Below, piece by piece: positions 1 to 9,256 of a DNA stretch of 64,000 nucleotides; the stretch's first letter is position 1; the number at the start of each line of letters is the position of its first letter. The position numbers were made by a program, and so were the translations under genes. The DNA comes from Methylomagnum ishizawai (GTDB lineage: Bacteria; Pseudomonadota; Gammaproteobacteria; Methylococcales; Methylococcaceae). Below the pieces are notes generated by a model, which had not been told where the DNA came from, did not search any database, and saw nothing but the letters and a program-made list of their open reading frames with translations. Location of the stretch: NCBI RefSeq assembly GCF_900155475.1, contig NZ_FXAM01000001.1, positions 2,924,881 to 2,988,880 of the forward strand. Reading direction: 5' to 3'.

Positions 1-1852
1 GCAAGCCCTCCAAGCGGGTACTCAAAGTGCCCTTGGTATCCAGCAACCCGGTGAGCAGGCTATCGAACTGCGCGACCAAACCGCCGCTATAGCGCACGCT
101 GCCCCGGTCCCCGGTGACCGCGTCGCCGATTTCCAGTACCAGCCCCTTGGCTTTGCCGGTCAGGCCGGTGATCTGGCGTCCCGACCCCTGGACCGCCTGC
201 CCGTCCAGGGTCGCCTCGACATCGGTGCCCTGGGTACCCGCGCCGACATCCAGCCCCCCCACGCTGTTGCCGCTGCCCGTCGCGCCCACCTGGGTGATCT
301 CGACCGAGGAGGCCGAACCATAGCGCTGCGATTGGATCGAGAACCGCTGGCTGGTGTTGTCGTATTGCACGGTCACGCTCGCGCCCCCGGACTTGAGCGA
401 GGCATCGCCATTGATGCGGCTTTGCAATTCGGCGGCCAGTTCGTTGCCGGAAGCATAGGTCCGTTGGGTGAGGCTGATACTGCCGGACTCCACGCCATCC
501 ACCGTGATCCTGAGCTGGCTATTGTCGGCATCCACCGTCAAGGAGGGCGCGGCGCTCCCGGTCAGGACGCCACGGGTAGCGGCGGCGGTGACGTTCAGCG
601 CGTAGTCGCCGGGCTGGGTGTCGGCGCTGCCGCCGACATAGGTGACATTGGCGTCGGTGGGCACGCCCAAGGGCGCGAACAAGGCCGCGACATCCTTGGG
701 GCTGGAATCCAGGGCCGAGCTGAGCTTGCTGGTGTCCAGCGCCAAACTGCCATCGGACTGGGTGGAAATACCAATATCCAATAAGGACTTGACCGAGCCG
801 CCGAGTCCATCCACCGGACGGGCGATGAAATTGCGGAGCTGACGCATCGTGCCCTGCACCGTGAAATCCCCCAGCAATACGCCCGCCTTCTGGGTGGTGG
901 CGTCGTAGCTGGCGATGGAAGTATTGGTGCTGACCACGGCGTTGAACTTATCGACGAAGTTCTGCACCGCCTGGGTCACGGCGTCGGTATTGATCGAAAC
1001 GCCGAGGTTGATCGACTGCCCCGGCTGGGCCTTGAGCAGATTCAAGGTGACGCCCTTGAGCGCGGTGGACACGGTGTTGGTCGAACTGGTCACGTCCAGG
1101 CCGTTGATGTTGACCAGGGCGTCCTGGGCGGCGCGGGTCTGGGTCATCTGGGGTGTGGCGGCGGCGTTGAACGCCAGGGCCGACAGCCCGGCGGCGTCGG
1201 TATCATCGCCGTCGCCGTCGGAGACGGTGATTTCCATGCCGTTCTTAGCCCCGGAACTGGTCGCGCCCAGCACCAGCCGGTTGCCGCTGCCATCGTTGAT
1301 GATCGTGGCCTTCACCCCCGCGCCCGCCTTGTTGATGGCGTCGCGCACCCCGGTCAGGGTGTTGTTGCTGGAATCCAGGGTGATGCTCAGGGTGCCCTGA
1401 TCGGCGTTCTGGGTGAAACCGGTCGGATTTCCGGTCACGGTGTCGAACGTGTTGGTGCCGAACTTGATGGTCAGGGTACCGCTACCGACCACGTCGGTGA
1501 CGTTGGTGTAGGACCGGCTCGCCAAGCTATGGGCCTGGGCCAGTTGCTTCACGGTCAAGGTGTAATCCCCGGCTTCGGCGTTGAGGCTGGCGCTGGCCGA
1601 CACCACGCTGGTATCACTGGAGACGCCCTGCATCTTGGCGAAGCTGGTGGCGTTCTTCATGGCATCGACCGCCGTCTGGAAATCGGACAGGGAACTCTTG
1701 AACGTCCCCAGCGCCGAAATCTTGGCCTGGTCGGTGGCTTCCTGCTTGTCGAAACGGGTGGTTTGCGGGGTTTGCTCGGCGGCCACCAGCTTGCTGACGA
1801 TGCCATTGATATCCAGCCCAGAACCCAATCCGGTCGATGTCACAGTCGCCAT
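1..1852 (-). CDS. fliD: Flagellar filament cap protein FliD (hook-associated protein 2), C-terminus cut by window edge
   Basis: FliD caps the growing filament and helps flagellin subunits fold at the tip. The frame stays open from the ATG at 1852 to the window edge (617 codons). The N-terminus MATVTSTGLGSGLDINGIVS is the classic FliD start. A flagellin-IN-like segment (DAINKAGAGVKATIIND) lies near residues 160-175. The last residues visible (LDTKGTLSTRLEGL) match the conserved FliD C-terminal coiled coil, so only some tens of residues are missing. The protein is longer than the E. coli one (468 aa), with an expanded middle domain. It follows flaG by 18 bases on the same strand, so the two are probably co-transcribed. 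Confidence 0.93.
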   Translation of the reverse strand, partial: MATVTSTGLGSGLDINGIVSKLVAAEQTPQTTRFDKQEATDQAKISALGTFKSSLSDFQTAVDAMKNATSFAKMQGVSSDTSVVSASASLNAEAGDYTLTVKQLAQAHSLASRSYTNVTDVVGSGTLTIKFGTNTFDTVTGNPTGFTQNADQGTLSITLDSSNNTLTGVRDAINKAGAGVKATIINDGSGNRLVLGATSSGAKNGMEITVSDGDGDDTDAAGLSALAFNAAATPQMTQTRAAQDALVNINGLDVTSSTNTVSTALKGVTLNLLKAQPGQSINLGVSINTDAVTQAVQNFVDKFNAVVSTNTSIASYDATTQKAGVLLGDFTVQGTMRQLRNFIARPVDGLGGSVKSLLDIGISTQSDGSLALDTSKLSSALDSSPKDVAALFAPLGVPTDANVTYVGGSADTQPGDYALNVTAAATRGVLTGSAAPSLTVDADNSQLRITVDGVESGSISLTQRTYASGNELAAELQSRINGDASLKSGGASVTVQYDNTSQRFSIQSQRYGSASSVEITQVGATGSGNSVGGLDVGAGTQGTDVEATLDGQAVQGSGRQITGLTGKAKGLVLEIGDAVTGDRGSVRYSGGLVAQFDSLLTGLLDTKGTLSTRLEGL

Positions 1853-1870
1853 AGCCGCCTCCGCGCCGTC

Positions 1871-2293
1871 TTAGGCTTTCTCCTCGAACAACAAACCCCT
1901 GACCTCGCCCAATTGCTTGGCGAGCTTCAGGACATATTCCGGCGGAATCTGCCGGATCACCTGCTTGGTCTCCGAATCCTTGATCTGGATGACCATGCGT
2001 CCCGAATCCTGGTCGATGTTGAATTCCAACGTCCTTTTAACATCCTGGAAAAAGGCGTTGATATCCTTGACCGCCTGTTCGACCGGTTGCTTGCCGTCGC
2101 CGCCCTTGCCTTGCTGGCCGGACAGGTCGGCCTGCCCGGAATTCTGGCTGGACGGCACGGCGCGGAGTTGCGGCTCGGCAGGCGCGGCGGATTGCTGGGT
2201 CGCGGGATCGGCGACGGCGTCGGGCGACGGCGCGGTGCCGTGCCTGGCGAAGGCGTTGCTCAGGGTACCCGCCACGGAACTCAAACTGTCCAT
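1871..2293 (-). CDS. flaG: FlaG family flagellar protein
   Basis: This is a 140-residue protein. The N-terminal half is low-complexity and rich in Ala, Pro and Gln. The C-terminal half is a FlaG domain (about residues 70-138) with the family signature: a NIDQDSGRMVIQIKD strand, then VIRQIPPEYVLKLAKQL. In Pseudomonas and Vibrio, FlaG genes sit between flagellin and fliD and influence filament length; the order here is the same. A GAGGA Shine-Dalgarno lies just before the ATG. fliD follows after 18 bases. Confidence 0.88.
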   Translation of the reverse strand: MDSLSSVAGTLSNAFARHGTAPSPDAVADPATQQSAAPAEPQLRAVPSSQNSGQADLSGQQGKGGDGKQPVEQAVKDINAFFQDVKRTLEFNIDQDSGRMVIQIKDSETKQVIRQIPPEYVLKLAKQLGEVRGLLFEEKA

Positions 2294-2360
2294 ACTCTTC
2301 CTCGCTTAATCGACGACGGGGGAACGGCCCTTGTGCCATCCCCCCGCCCGGTGGTCCACG

Positions 2361-2387
2361 GGTGGCGGCAGGGCTTGCGCCGCCACC
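2361..2387 (-). terminator. Hairpin after the flagellin gene
   Basis: A perfect 9-bp inverted repeat (GGTGGCGGC / GCCGCCACC) with a 9-base loop lies 11 bases past the flagellin stop codon, before flaG. It has no T-run. It may be a weak terminator or an mRNA-stabilising stem that lets flagellin mRNA accumulate over flaG-fliD. That role is inferred. Confidence 0.5.
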
Positions 2388-2397
2388 GCCTTCAAGC

Positions 2398-5300
2398 TTA
2401 GCGTAACAGAGACAGCACGCTTTGGCTGGAGGAATTGGCCTGGGCCAACATCGCCGTACCGGCCTGTTGCAACACCTGCGCCCGGCTGAGCGATGCGGTT
2501 TCCGAGGCGAAATCGGCGTCCTGGATACGGCTGCGGGCCGCGGTCAGATTGGTCGAGGTCGATTGCAGGGCGGAAATGGTCGAGTTGAAGCGGTTCTGGA
2601 TCGCGCCCAGGTTGGCTTGGTTGCTATCGACCTGCGCCAAGGCGTTGTCGAGGGCGGTGATGGCCTTCTGCGCTCCTTCCGCCGTGGAAATATCCAGCTT
2701 GTCCAAAGACATGCCGGTCTTGCCCGACCCGTAGGTACCCACACTCAGGCCGGTGTTGTCCACACCCAGGCCGCCAGTGCTGCCCTTGTCCACGGAGAAG
2801 GTCGCCGCCGAACTCAGGGTATAGGTGCCGAAGGCGGTGGCGCTGCTGCCGCTGGTGGTGCCGGCCTTGAGACCGGTGAGCGAGGCCGTCATCGAGCCGC
2901 CGAAATCGACCGAGATATTCTGCCCGGAAGCCGCCTTCAAGGTCAGGGCGCCGGTGGTGCTATCCGCCGTGGCGGTGACGCCGGTCTTGTCGGCGATGCT
3001 GTTGATGGCGTTGGCGAGGTCCTGCCCCTGCACGGCGCTGGTATAACCGGCCCCATCGCTGGACGAGTTCAGCGAGAACGTGCCGGTGCTGACGCCGTTG
3101 ATGCTCAAGGACCCGGTCTGTTTGGCGGCCGTGGCGGTCGGCCCCGTTCCCGTCACCGTCGTGGTGGTGTTGTTCGAGACCAAGCCGGTGTTGGCCCCGC
3201 TCAAACCGCCGTTGAACTGGATGTTCACGTTCCTGCCATCGTCGGCGACGAGTTGCACCCCGCTGGTGGTGCTATTGGTATCGACCGCGCGTACCCCGGT
3301 TTGCTCGGAAATGGCGTTGATCGCCTTGACGACGTTGGCACGGGTGGTCGCAGCGTCGATATCATTGCCGCCACCGACCGAGGCGATCACGGAGGTGTTC
3401 TGGCCGTTGATCGTGATGGTGCCGGTACCGGCCGCGCTGCCGGTCATGTCGCTGCCGTCCGCCTGGGTGGCGTTCACGGTCGCGGTGACGCCGGATTTTT
3501 CCGAGATCGCGTTGATCGCCGCCACCTTGGAGATGGCGCTGGCCGCCGTCCATTTGGCGGCCTGTTCGCTGGACACCACCGAGGCGTAGTTCGACGCCGT
3601 GTCGCTGGCGGCGGTGGATGCGCCGATCAACACGCCGTTGATCTTGGCATCGCCGCTCTGGATGGCCTGGCCATTGTTGGAGGTGGTCGAAGTGTAGGCG
3701 GTCTGTGCGCTGTAGGTGCCCGACGCCAAGCCGGCATGGGCGACGCTGACCCCGGTGCCGGAACCGGCGGTGATCTCGATCTTCTCGTTGGAAGTCAGGG
3801 TATAGCTGCCGTAGTTGGTGCCCTCGGCGGCATTGCTGCCCTGGGTGTTGGACAACGAATCCAGGCCCAGTTGCCCGGCGGTCAAGGCCATGCCATTGCT
3901 CTTCGAGCCGGTCAGGTCGATGGTGCCGCCCGAGCTGGAAGTGAACACCACGCCGTCGCCGGCCTCGTTGAGGGCCGCGCTGACGCCGGTCTGGGTGGAT
4001 ACGCTATTGACCGCCTTCACGATGTTACCGGCGTTGGTGCCAGCGTCGGTGCTGCTCAGGTCCACGTTGGCGCTGGCTGTCACCCCGTTGACGACGATGA
4101 TGGAGTTGTCGCCCAGGGTGCCGGTGTTATCGACCGTGCCACCCACGGCGTTGTTAGCGGTAGCCATATCCCGGACGGCGGTGGCCCCCTTGGAGAAATT
4201 GCCATCCACGTCCATGGTCATGCCCAGCTTGGCCGCCACGGAAGTGGTGCTGTTGTTGCCATTGATGGTCGATCCGGTCAGGTCGATCTGGCGGCCATCC
4301 TTGGAATTGAAGGTCAAGGCACCGCCGGTCTGGCTGGCGGTGATACCGGTCTGGTTGCTGATGGCGTTGACGGCGGCGACGATGGTGTCCGCATCATCAC
4401 TGGAGGTTCCCGTGCCGGTGATCGCGGCGGTCTTCACACCGTTAATACTAAGCTGCAAGGTATCCGAGGCAGTGGTCGATACGGTGTTGAGACTCGTCCA
4501 GTTGTTCTCCAAACCCTTGCCGTTGGCGGTGGCCGCCGAAGCCTCGCCCGAAATGGTGAAGCCCGCGCTGACCACGTCGGTGCTGGTGTTGGAGAAGCCC
4601 AGCGTGGTGCCGGCGGTGGCGGAAGCCATGTCGCCCAGGTTGCCGCTCAACACGATGTCGCTGCCATCGGCCGCTTGCAATTGCAATTGGCCGGAGGAAT
4701 CGGTCGCGGTGATGCCGGTGGTCGCGGTATCGAGGTTGATGGTCGCGGCCAGCGTCGCCGAGGTATCGGTGGTCGCGACATTGTAGGTTTTACCGTTGAT
4801 GGCGAAGCTGAACGCGCTGCCGGCGGCGAACGCCGTGGCGGCCGTGGCGCCGCTGTGGATCGTCATGGTGCCGGACTGGGCCGCGTAGCCCAGGTCGTCG
4901 GCGAGCAGCGCGCCCGCGCCGGTGGTGGCATTGCCCTCCGAGCTGATCGTGATATCCCGCCCGTCGCCGGTCGCGGTGTTCATCGCCAAGGTGGCGGTGT
5001 CCGCCTTCACGCCGGTCTGTACCGACACGTTGTTGATGGCGTCGGCCAAGTCGGCGGTGAGGGTCGCGGAACCCGCGTCGAAGCTGATGGACTGGCCGTT
5101 GATGGTCAGGTTCTCGGTGTTGGCGGCACCCTCCGCCGTGGTGGTGGTGGCCGCCACCTGGGTTTGGGCCAAGGTGCTGTTGGTGCCCCGCCCCGCGCTG
5201 ACGCCGGTGGTGGTGGCATCGAAGGTGCCACTCACCACGGTGCGGGAAATCTCGATCGCGCGGCCATCGGCGGCGACCAATTTCACGCCGTCGGCGTCGC

Positions 5301-6543
5301 TGCCGCTATCGACGGCGGTGACGCCGGTCTTGTCGGAAATCGCGTTGATGGCGGCGACCACGCTGGCGCGGGTGGTGACGGTATCGCTGGAGGTGTTGAC
5401 GATGGAGGTGCCCACGCCATTGATGGTGAAGGAACCGCTGCTGTTGGCACCCGTCATCGTGGTGCCCTGCAACACATTGCCGACGCCCACACTGCTGTCC
5501 TCGGTCCCGAGCGCACGGACGCCGGTCAGGCTGGCGTCGAAGCGGGTATTGGCATCGGTCGGCGCGGAATACTTGACCGTGACATTGCGCCCGTCGGCGG
5601 CCGACAGCGACACGCCGGTGTCGGTGGAGCCAGTGTCGTTGGCGGTGATGCCGGTCTTGTCGGAAATCGCGTTGATCGCTTGCGCCACGGCGGCGCGGTT
5701 GCTGGCCAGGTCGGCGGTCAGCGAAATCTTGGCGGTCTGTACCCCGTTGATGGTGAGGGTGCCGGAACCGGCATCGCCCGCGAACTTCGGGGCGACCTGG
5801 GTGGCGCCCGCGACGGTGTTGACATCCGCCGTCGCGGTCACGCCGGTCTGGGCGGTGCTGGCATTGATGGCGGCGACCTTGGCGATGGCGCTGCTGGATT
5901 TGCTGGAAGCCGGATAGGAAGCCAAATCGTCGCTGGCGGAAGAAGACCGGATCGCCACGCCGTTGATGATGAGGTCGCCGCTGTTGATGGCGGCGCTGTT
6001 GCCCTTGGCGGTGAGGGCGGCGGCGTTGTTGGTGCCGAGCTGGCTGGCCTTGGCCCCGCTCACGTTCACGCTGATGGTCTGGCCGGCGTTGGCGCCGACC
6101 TGGAAGCTCTGCTGTTTGAAACTGCCGTCCAGGAGGGTGATGCCGTTGAATTGGGTCTGGCCCGCCACGCGGTCGATTTCCGACAGCAGCTGGCCGGCTT
6201 CCTGTTGCAGAGCAGCGCGGTCGGAAGCGGTGTTGGTGGCGTTGGACGATTGCACCGACAATTCGCGCAGGCGTTGCAGGCTGTTGGTGATCTGCCCCAA
6301 AGCGCCCGTGGCGGTCTGGGCCAGGGAGATACCGTCGTTGGCGTTGCGGACGGCCTGGTTCATGCCGGTGACCTGGGCCGACATCCTATCGGAAATCGCC
6401 AGGCCGGCGGCATCGTCGGCGGCGCTGTTGATACGCAGTCCCGAAGACAACCGGGTCATCGCTGTCTGTTGCGACATCTGCGATTTATTCAGTTGCATCT
6501 GGGTCGTCAGTGAGGTGACGTTGGTATTGATGTACATGGGCAT
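2398..6543 (-). CDS. fliC: Giant flagellin with expanded central domain (about 1381 aa)
   Basis: Filament subunit. Residues 1-160 form a canonical D0/D1 region (YINTNVTSL near the start, then SSGLRINSAADDAAGLAISD). The last 100 residues form the matching C-terminal D1/D0 (DADFASETASLSRAQVLQQA and SVLSLLR at the end). Between them lie about 1100 residues of Ser/Thr/Ala/Gly-rich sequence with about ten copies of a motif like A-[IV]-N-A-I-S-x-x-T-G-[VI]-x-A, the flagellin-IN motif. Ordinary flagellins have 270-600 residues. The start at 6543 is chosen because AAGGAG lies 10 bases upstream; a second ATG lies two codons later. No frameshift is visible across 4.1 kb. It is preceded by a FliA-type promoter. 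Confidence 0.93.
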   Translation of the reverse strand: MPMYINTNVTSLTTQMQLNKSQMSQQTAMTRLSSGLRINSAADDAAGLAISDRMSAQVTGMNQAVRNANDGISLAQTATGALGQITNSLQRLRELSVQSSNATNTASDRAALQQEAGQLLSEIDRVAGQTQFNGITLLDGSFKQQSFQVGANAGQTISVNVSGAKASQLGTNNAAALTAKGNSAAINSGDLIINGVAIRSSSASDDLASYPASSKSSSAIAKVAAINASTAQTGVTATADVNTVAGATQVAPKFAGDAGSGTLTINGVQTAKISLTADLASNRAAVAQAINAISDKTGITANDTGSTDTGVSLSAADGRNVTVKYSAPTDANTRFDASLTGVRALGTEDSSVGVGNVLQGTTMTGANSSGSFTINGVGTSIVNTSSDTVTTRASVVAAINAISDKTGVTAVDSGSDADGVKLVAADGRAIEISRTVVSGTFDATTTGVSAGRGTNSTLAQTQVAATTTTAEGAANTENLTINGQSISFDAGSATLTADLADAINNVSVQTGVKADTATLAMNTATGDGRDITISSEGNATTGAGALLADDLGYAAQSGTMTIHSGATAATAFAAGSAFSFAINGKTYNVATTDTSATLAATINLDTATTGITATDSSGQLQLQAADGSDIVLSGNLGDMASATAGTTLGFSNTSTDVVSAGFTISGEASAATANGKGLENNWTSLNTVSTTASDTLQLSINGVKTAAITGTGTSSDDADTIVAAVNAISNQTGITASQTGGALTFNSKDGRQIDLTGSTINGNNSTTSVAAKLGMTMDVDGNFSKGATAVRDMATANNAVGGTVDNTGTLGDNSIIVVNGVTASANVDLSSTDAGTNAGNIVKAVNSVSTQTGVSAALNEAGDGVVFTSSSGGTIDLTGSKSNGMALTAGQLGLDSLSNTQGSNAAEGTNYGSYTLTSNEKIEITAGSGTGVSVAHAGLASGTYSAQTAYTSTTSNNGQAIQSGDAKINGVLIGASTAASDTASNYASVVSSEQAAKWTAASAISKVAAINAISEKSGVTATVNATQADGSDMTGSAAGTGTITINGQNTSVIASVGGGNDIDAATTRANVVKAINAISEQTGVRAVDTNSTTSGVQLVADDGRNVNIQFNGGLSGANTGLVSNNTTTTVTGTGPTATAAKQTGSLSINGVSTGTFSLNSSSDGAGYTSAVQGQDLANAINSIADKTGVTATADSTTGALTLKAASGQNISVDFGGSMTASLTGLKAGTTSGSSATAFGTYTLSSAATFSVDKGSTGGLGVDNTGLSVGTYGSGKTGMSLDKLDISTAEGAQKAITALDNALAQVDSNQANLGAIQNRFNSTISALQSTSTNLTAARSRIQDADFASETASLSRAQVLQQAGTAMLAQANSSSQSVLSLLR

Positions 6544-6611
6544 GGCGGCGGTACTCCTTGAAGGGTGGGCCAATCCGGGCCGGTGGCCCGTTTCTTCAAC
6601 TCTCGTAGGAG

Positions 6612-6638
6612 TTATCGGGCGGACCTGGCAAAACTTTA
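6612..6638 (-). promoter_or_regulatory. FliA (sigma-28) promoter of the giant flagellin
   Basis: On the minus strand, TAAAGTTT is followed by exactly 11 bases and then CCCGATAA. The E. coli FliA consensus is TAAAGTTT-N11-GCCGATAA, so 15 of 16 positions match. The -10 box ends 69 bases upstream of the flagellin ATG. This places flagellin among the late genes controlled by FliA and the anti-sigma factor FlgM. Confidence 0.88.
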
Positions 6639-6681
6639 CAGCCTGGAACGCCGCGCCGGGCGGGCCACCCGCCTCCCGCCG

Positions 6682-7896
6682 TTAAGCTCCCATACCCGCC
6701 GCCCGCAGCAACATCGCCCGGAAACCATCGAACAACCGCCGCAGCGCGGGCTGCTTATAAGGGAACAGGTCCACCGGGTCCAGGGCGTGGACGATCATGC
6801 AGCTATCCACCTCGAACACCAGCAATTCCCCCCAGGGCGTCTCGGCGCAGTCGATCCCGACATAATCCAACCCCGCCCGCGCGTGGATGGTCCGCAAGGC
6901 TCCGGCGTGGCGTTGAGCAAATCCAGTCTCGAACTCCACCATGGCGCGGGCTTCTTCCGCCCGCTTGTCGGCGCTGTCCGCCATCCCAGCATTCAGATAA
7001 TGGATCATCCAATGCGCCGAAACCGCCATATGGCACAGATAGGGCCGACCCTGGATCAAGATGATCCGGTATTTGCGGAACAGCCCATCCGGTCCCCGGT
7101 AATCGACGAAACGCGAAAGATAAAAGCCCGCGGCGGCCGCCGTTTCCAGGTAGGCGGCCAGTTCCGCCCCATCGTCCAGCTTGGCGAGACCATGGCCCGC
7201 GTGGGAATCGACGGGCCGCACGATCAGCGGGAAATCCCCATCCGCGAGCAAGTCGGCGACAGCCGCGCCGCCGCGCGCGAGGCGTTCGAGAGCGGCCCGT
7301 TCCACCCGCGCCACCGGCGGCAACACCAAGCCGGGCGCGTCCTTGAGCCAAGCCGCCACGCCGTCCCGCGATAAACCGGCGATGCGGCCCGGCGGATTCA
7401 GCACCGGGCGCGGCCAATGCGCGACATAGGCCGCGATGGCGGCGAGCAAGGGCTGGTTGGCGTCGGATTCGGCCACGGCGACGAACAGCACATCGTGGTC
7501 GGGGACGCTAGCGGGGAAAGGCCGGTCCGGTGTCAGATAAAGCAGATGCAAATCCACATCCGACTGTTCCAGCAGGCATTCCACCGGGGAATTCGCCATC
7601 AAATCGCCCGGACCCAGGATGACCAATAGGCGCAGCGCCATTGGAGCCGGAGCCGGGAGGTGGTACAGCGGATCGATTCCCAAGGCCAAGGACTGCACCG
7701 ACAGCGCTGCTTCCCGCTGGCCGCGCAACAGCAGCACGGTGGACAAATCCAGCAAGGTCGTGGCCTCGTCCGGGTATTCTCGGGCGCGGGCCAGCAATTG
7801 CTCGCCGAGGGGGGCGAGGTCTTGGTCCGCGAAGGCTAGGCGCATGAGACGGGTCAGGCCGATGAGGGGGCGGGGGGTGGGAGCGTCGGGGGTCAT
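6682..7896 (-). CDS. ATP-grasp domain protein with N-terminal TPR
   Basis: A 404-residue soluble protein. Residues about 13-75 look like a TPR helix pair (LLARAREYPDEATTLLDLS). The second half has ATP-grasp features: a lysine-poor nucleotide-binding strand (FPLIVRPVDSHAGHGLAKLD), then RKYRIILIQGRPYLCH, and a metal-binding segment ending in LLVFEVDSCMIVH. ATP-grasp enzymes join a carboxylate to an amine or thiol through an acyl phosphate. The substrate cannot be read from the sequence. The start at 7896 is used because upstream in-frame codons run into the preceding gene. It lies directly upstream of the flagellin gene on the same strand, with the FliA promoter between them, so a link to flagellin is only a guess. 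Confidence 0.6.
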   Translation of the reverse strand: MTPDAPTPRPLIGLTRLMRLAFADQDLAPLGEQLLARAREYPDEATTLLDLSTVLLLRGQREAALSVQSLALGIDPLYHLPAPAPMALRLLVILGPGDLMANSPVECLLEQSDVDLHLLYLTPDRPFPASVPDHDVLFVAVAESDANQPLLAAIAAYVAHWPRPVLNPPGRIAGLSRDGVAAWLKDAPGLVLPPVARVERAALERLARGGAAVADLLADGDFPLIVRPVDSHAGHGLAKLDDGAELAAYLETAAAAGFYLSRFVDYRGPDGLFRKYRIILIQGRPYLCHMAVSAHWMIHYLNAGMADSADKRAEEARAMVEFETGFAQRHAGALRTIHARAGLDYVGIDCAETPWGELLVFEVDSCMIVHALDPVDLFPYKQPALRRLFDGFRAMLLRAAGMGA

Positions 7897-8006
7897 GGCG
7901 GATTTGGAGTGCGGGCGCGGGTTGTGGGAGCCGGGCTTTCCTGCGGGCGTTGGCATCCGAATCCCGACGGTGGAGCGCCGGGCCCGGCGCGGGAAAACGC
8001 CGACGG

Positions 8007-9116
8007 TCAGAATAGCTCGAAATCGGGATAGCGGGCCGGACGGCGCAAGGTGATGGTTTTCAGCCATGCCTTGGCTGACTTCACGTCGCCGGCCGCGGCC
8101 AATTGACCCTGTAGTTCATCCAAGCGGGCTTCCGTGGTGGCGATATCCTCCCGGAGCCAGGCCATGAGTACCGCCGGCGACAACTTCACGGTCGGGGCAC
8201 AGCCGAATTCCATGGCGAGGCCATACCGGACCCGCTGGAGTTGTCCATCCAGTTCGCGCATTTGGTCCTTGAGTATCTTGATGTAGTGCTTGAGCCGCTG
8301 CCCCTCCAGGTTGGCCAGATGGGCCGGGTCGATGTGTTCGAGTTGGAGTTGCAGTTCCAGCAGTTCCAGCAAACCACCCCGCTCGTAGGCTTCGTTGACC
8401 CGTTGCATCAGCGCGGTCTTGCGCCGACTTTCCTCCGGGTCGGACTCCCGGTCGGGATGCAGGGCGCTGGCGAGCTTGCGGTAGATGTCCCGGAGCGACT
8501 GGGAAAGCTGCTTGGCCTCGGCCTCGCGCTGGGTTTCCCGCTCCCGTTGCTTGGCGGATGGCTTGCGCGGCTTGGACTGGGGCCGGGCTTCCGCCTGGGC
8601 TTGGAACTGCGTCCGCAGCCGCTCGAACATCGCCTCCGGCGAACGCAGGTCCAGGTCGTCGCCCAAGTCCACGCCCAGGACATCCTCGAACATGGATTTC
8701 ATCTGTCCCAACTGGGCGGCTTCCTCGGCGTCGAAATCCGACTGGCTGTACTTGTTGTACAACGCCTTCATCGCCTCTTCCTGTTCGCCGTATTCGATCA
8801 CTTCGCATGCCAGATTGACGATGAGGGCAGAGAGCTTGCGCCGTTCGGTCTGGGTCACGCCTTTCTGGTCGTGGACCTTGTCCAACTGCGCGGCGAGTTG
8901 GGCTTTGAGCATGGTTTCCCGTTCCAGTAACGGTTCCAAATCCTGGCCATAATGGTGCCGGAACAACGGCAGACCCGCGTCCCATTCGGCCAACCGGGCG
9001 CGCCGGTCCTCGATTTGCTTGATGAGGCGGTTGAAGGTTTTTTGGTCCGGGGTCAGCGGGGCGGAACCCGATAAGGTCAGGCCGGAGAGGGAAACGGGCT
9101 TGGAATCGGCAGTCAT
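8007..9116 (-). CDS. J-domain (DnaJ-like) protein
   Basis: A 369-residue, highly charged protein. The J-domain core is near residues 205-250: SLRDIYRKLASALHPDR carries the HPD tripeptide that stimulates DnaK-type ATPases, and QRVNEAYERG fits the last J-domain helix. The long N-terminal part and the C-terminal part (about 265-345) are predicted coiled coil. There is no zinc-finger or DnaJ C-terminal domain, so it is a class C co-chaperone with an unknown client. It lies 110 bases upstream of the ATP-grasp gene on the same strand, possibly one transcript. Confidence 0.72.
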   Translation of the reverse strand: MTADSKPVSLSGLTLSGSAPLTPDQKTFNRLIKQIEDRRARLAEWDAGLPLFRHHYGQDLEPLLERETMLKAQLAAQLDKVHDQKGVTQTERRKLSALIVNLACEVIEYGEQEEAMKALYNKYSQSDFDAEEAAQLGQMKSMFEDVLGVDLGDDLDLRSPEAMFERLRTQFQAQAEARPQSKPRKPSAKQRERETQREAEAKQLSQSLRDIYRKLASALHPDRESDPEESRRKTALMQRVNEAYERGGLLELLELQLQLEHIDPAHLANLEGQRLKHYIKILKDQMRELDGQLQRVRYGLAMEFGCAPTVKLSPAVLMAWLREDIATTEARLDELQGQLAAAGDVKSAKAWLKTITLRRPARYPDFELF

Positions 9117-9256
9117 GTTCGGCTGTGGGTTGCGGTGAGGAGGGGCATTTTACGCCAGCGATGTAGGCCGGTCATCGCGTTTCCGTTTGTATCCGGGTCT
9201 TCCAGGATTTGAAATTCTCGATCCGCACCCGTTCAAGCATCGCCCATTCCTCCCAA

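Noticed and set aside
2240-2330. A sigma-54 promoter before flaG (TGGCAC on the minus strand)
   Set aside because: The -12 element reads GT instead of the invariant GC at the right spacing, so it is not credible.
2422-6513. A 1363-codon open frame antisense to the giant flagellin
   Set aside because: It mirrors the flagellin codons in a GC-rich gene with few stop triplets in that frame. Its translation is low-complexity Gly/Ala/Val/Arg with no domain, and no Shine-Dalgarno supports it.
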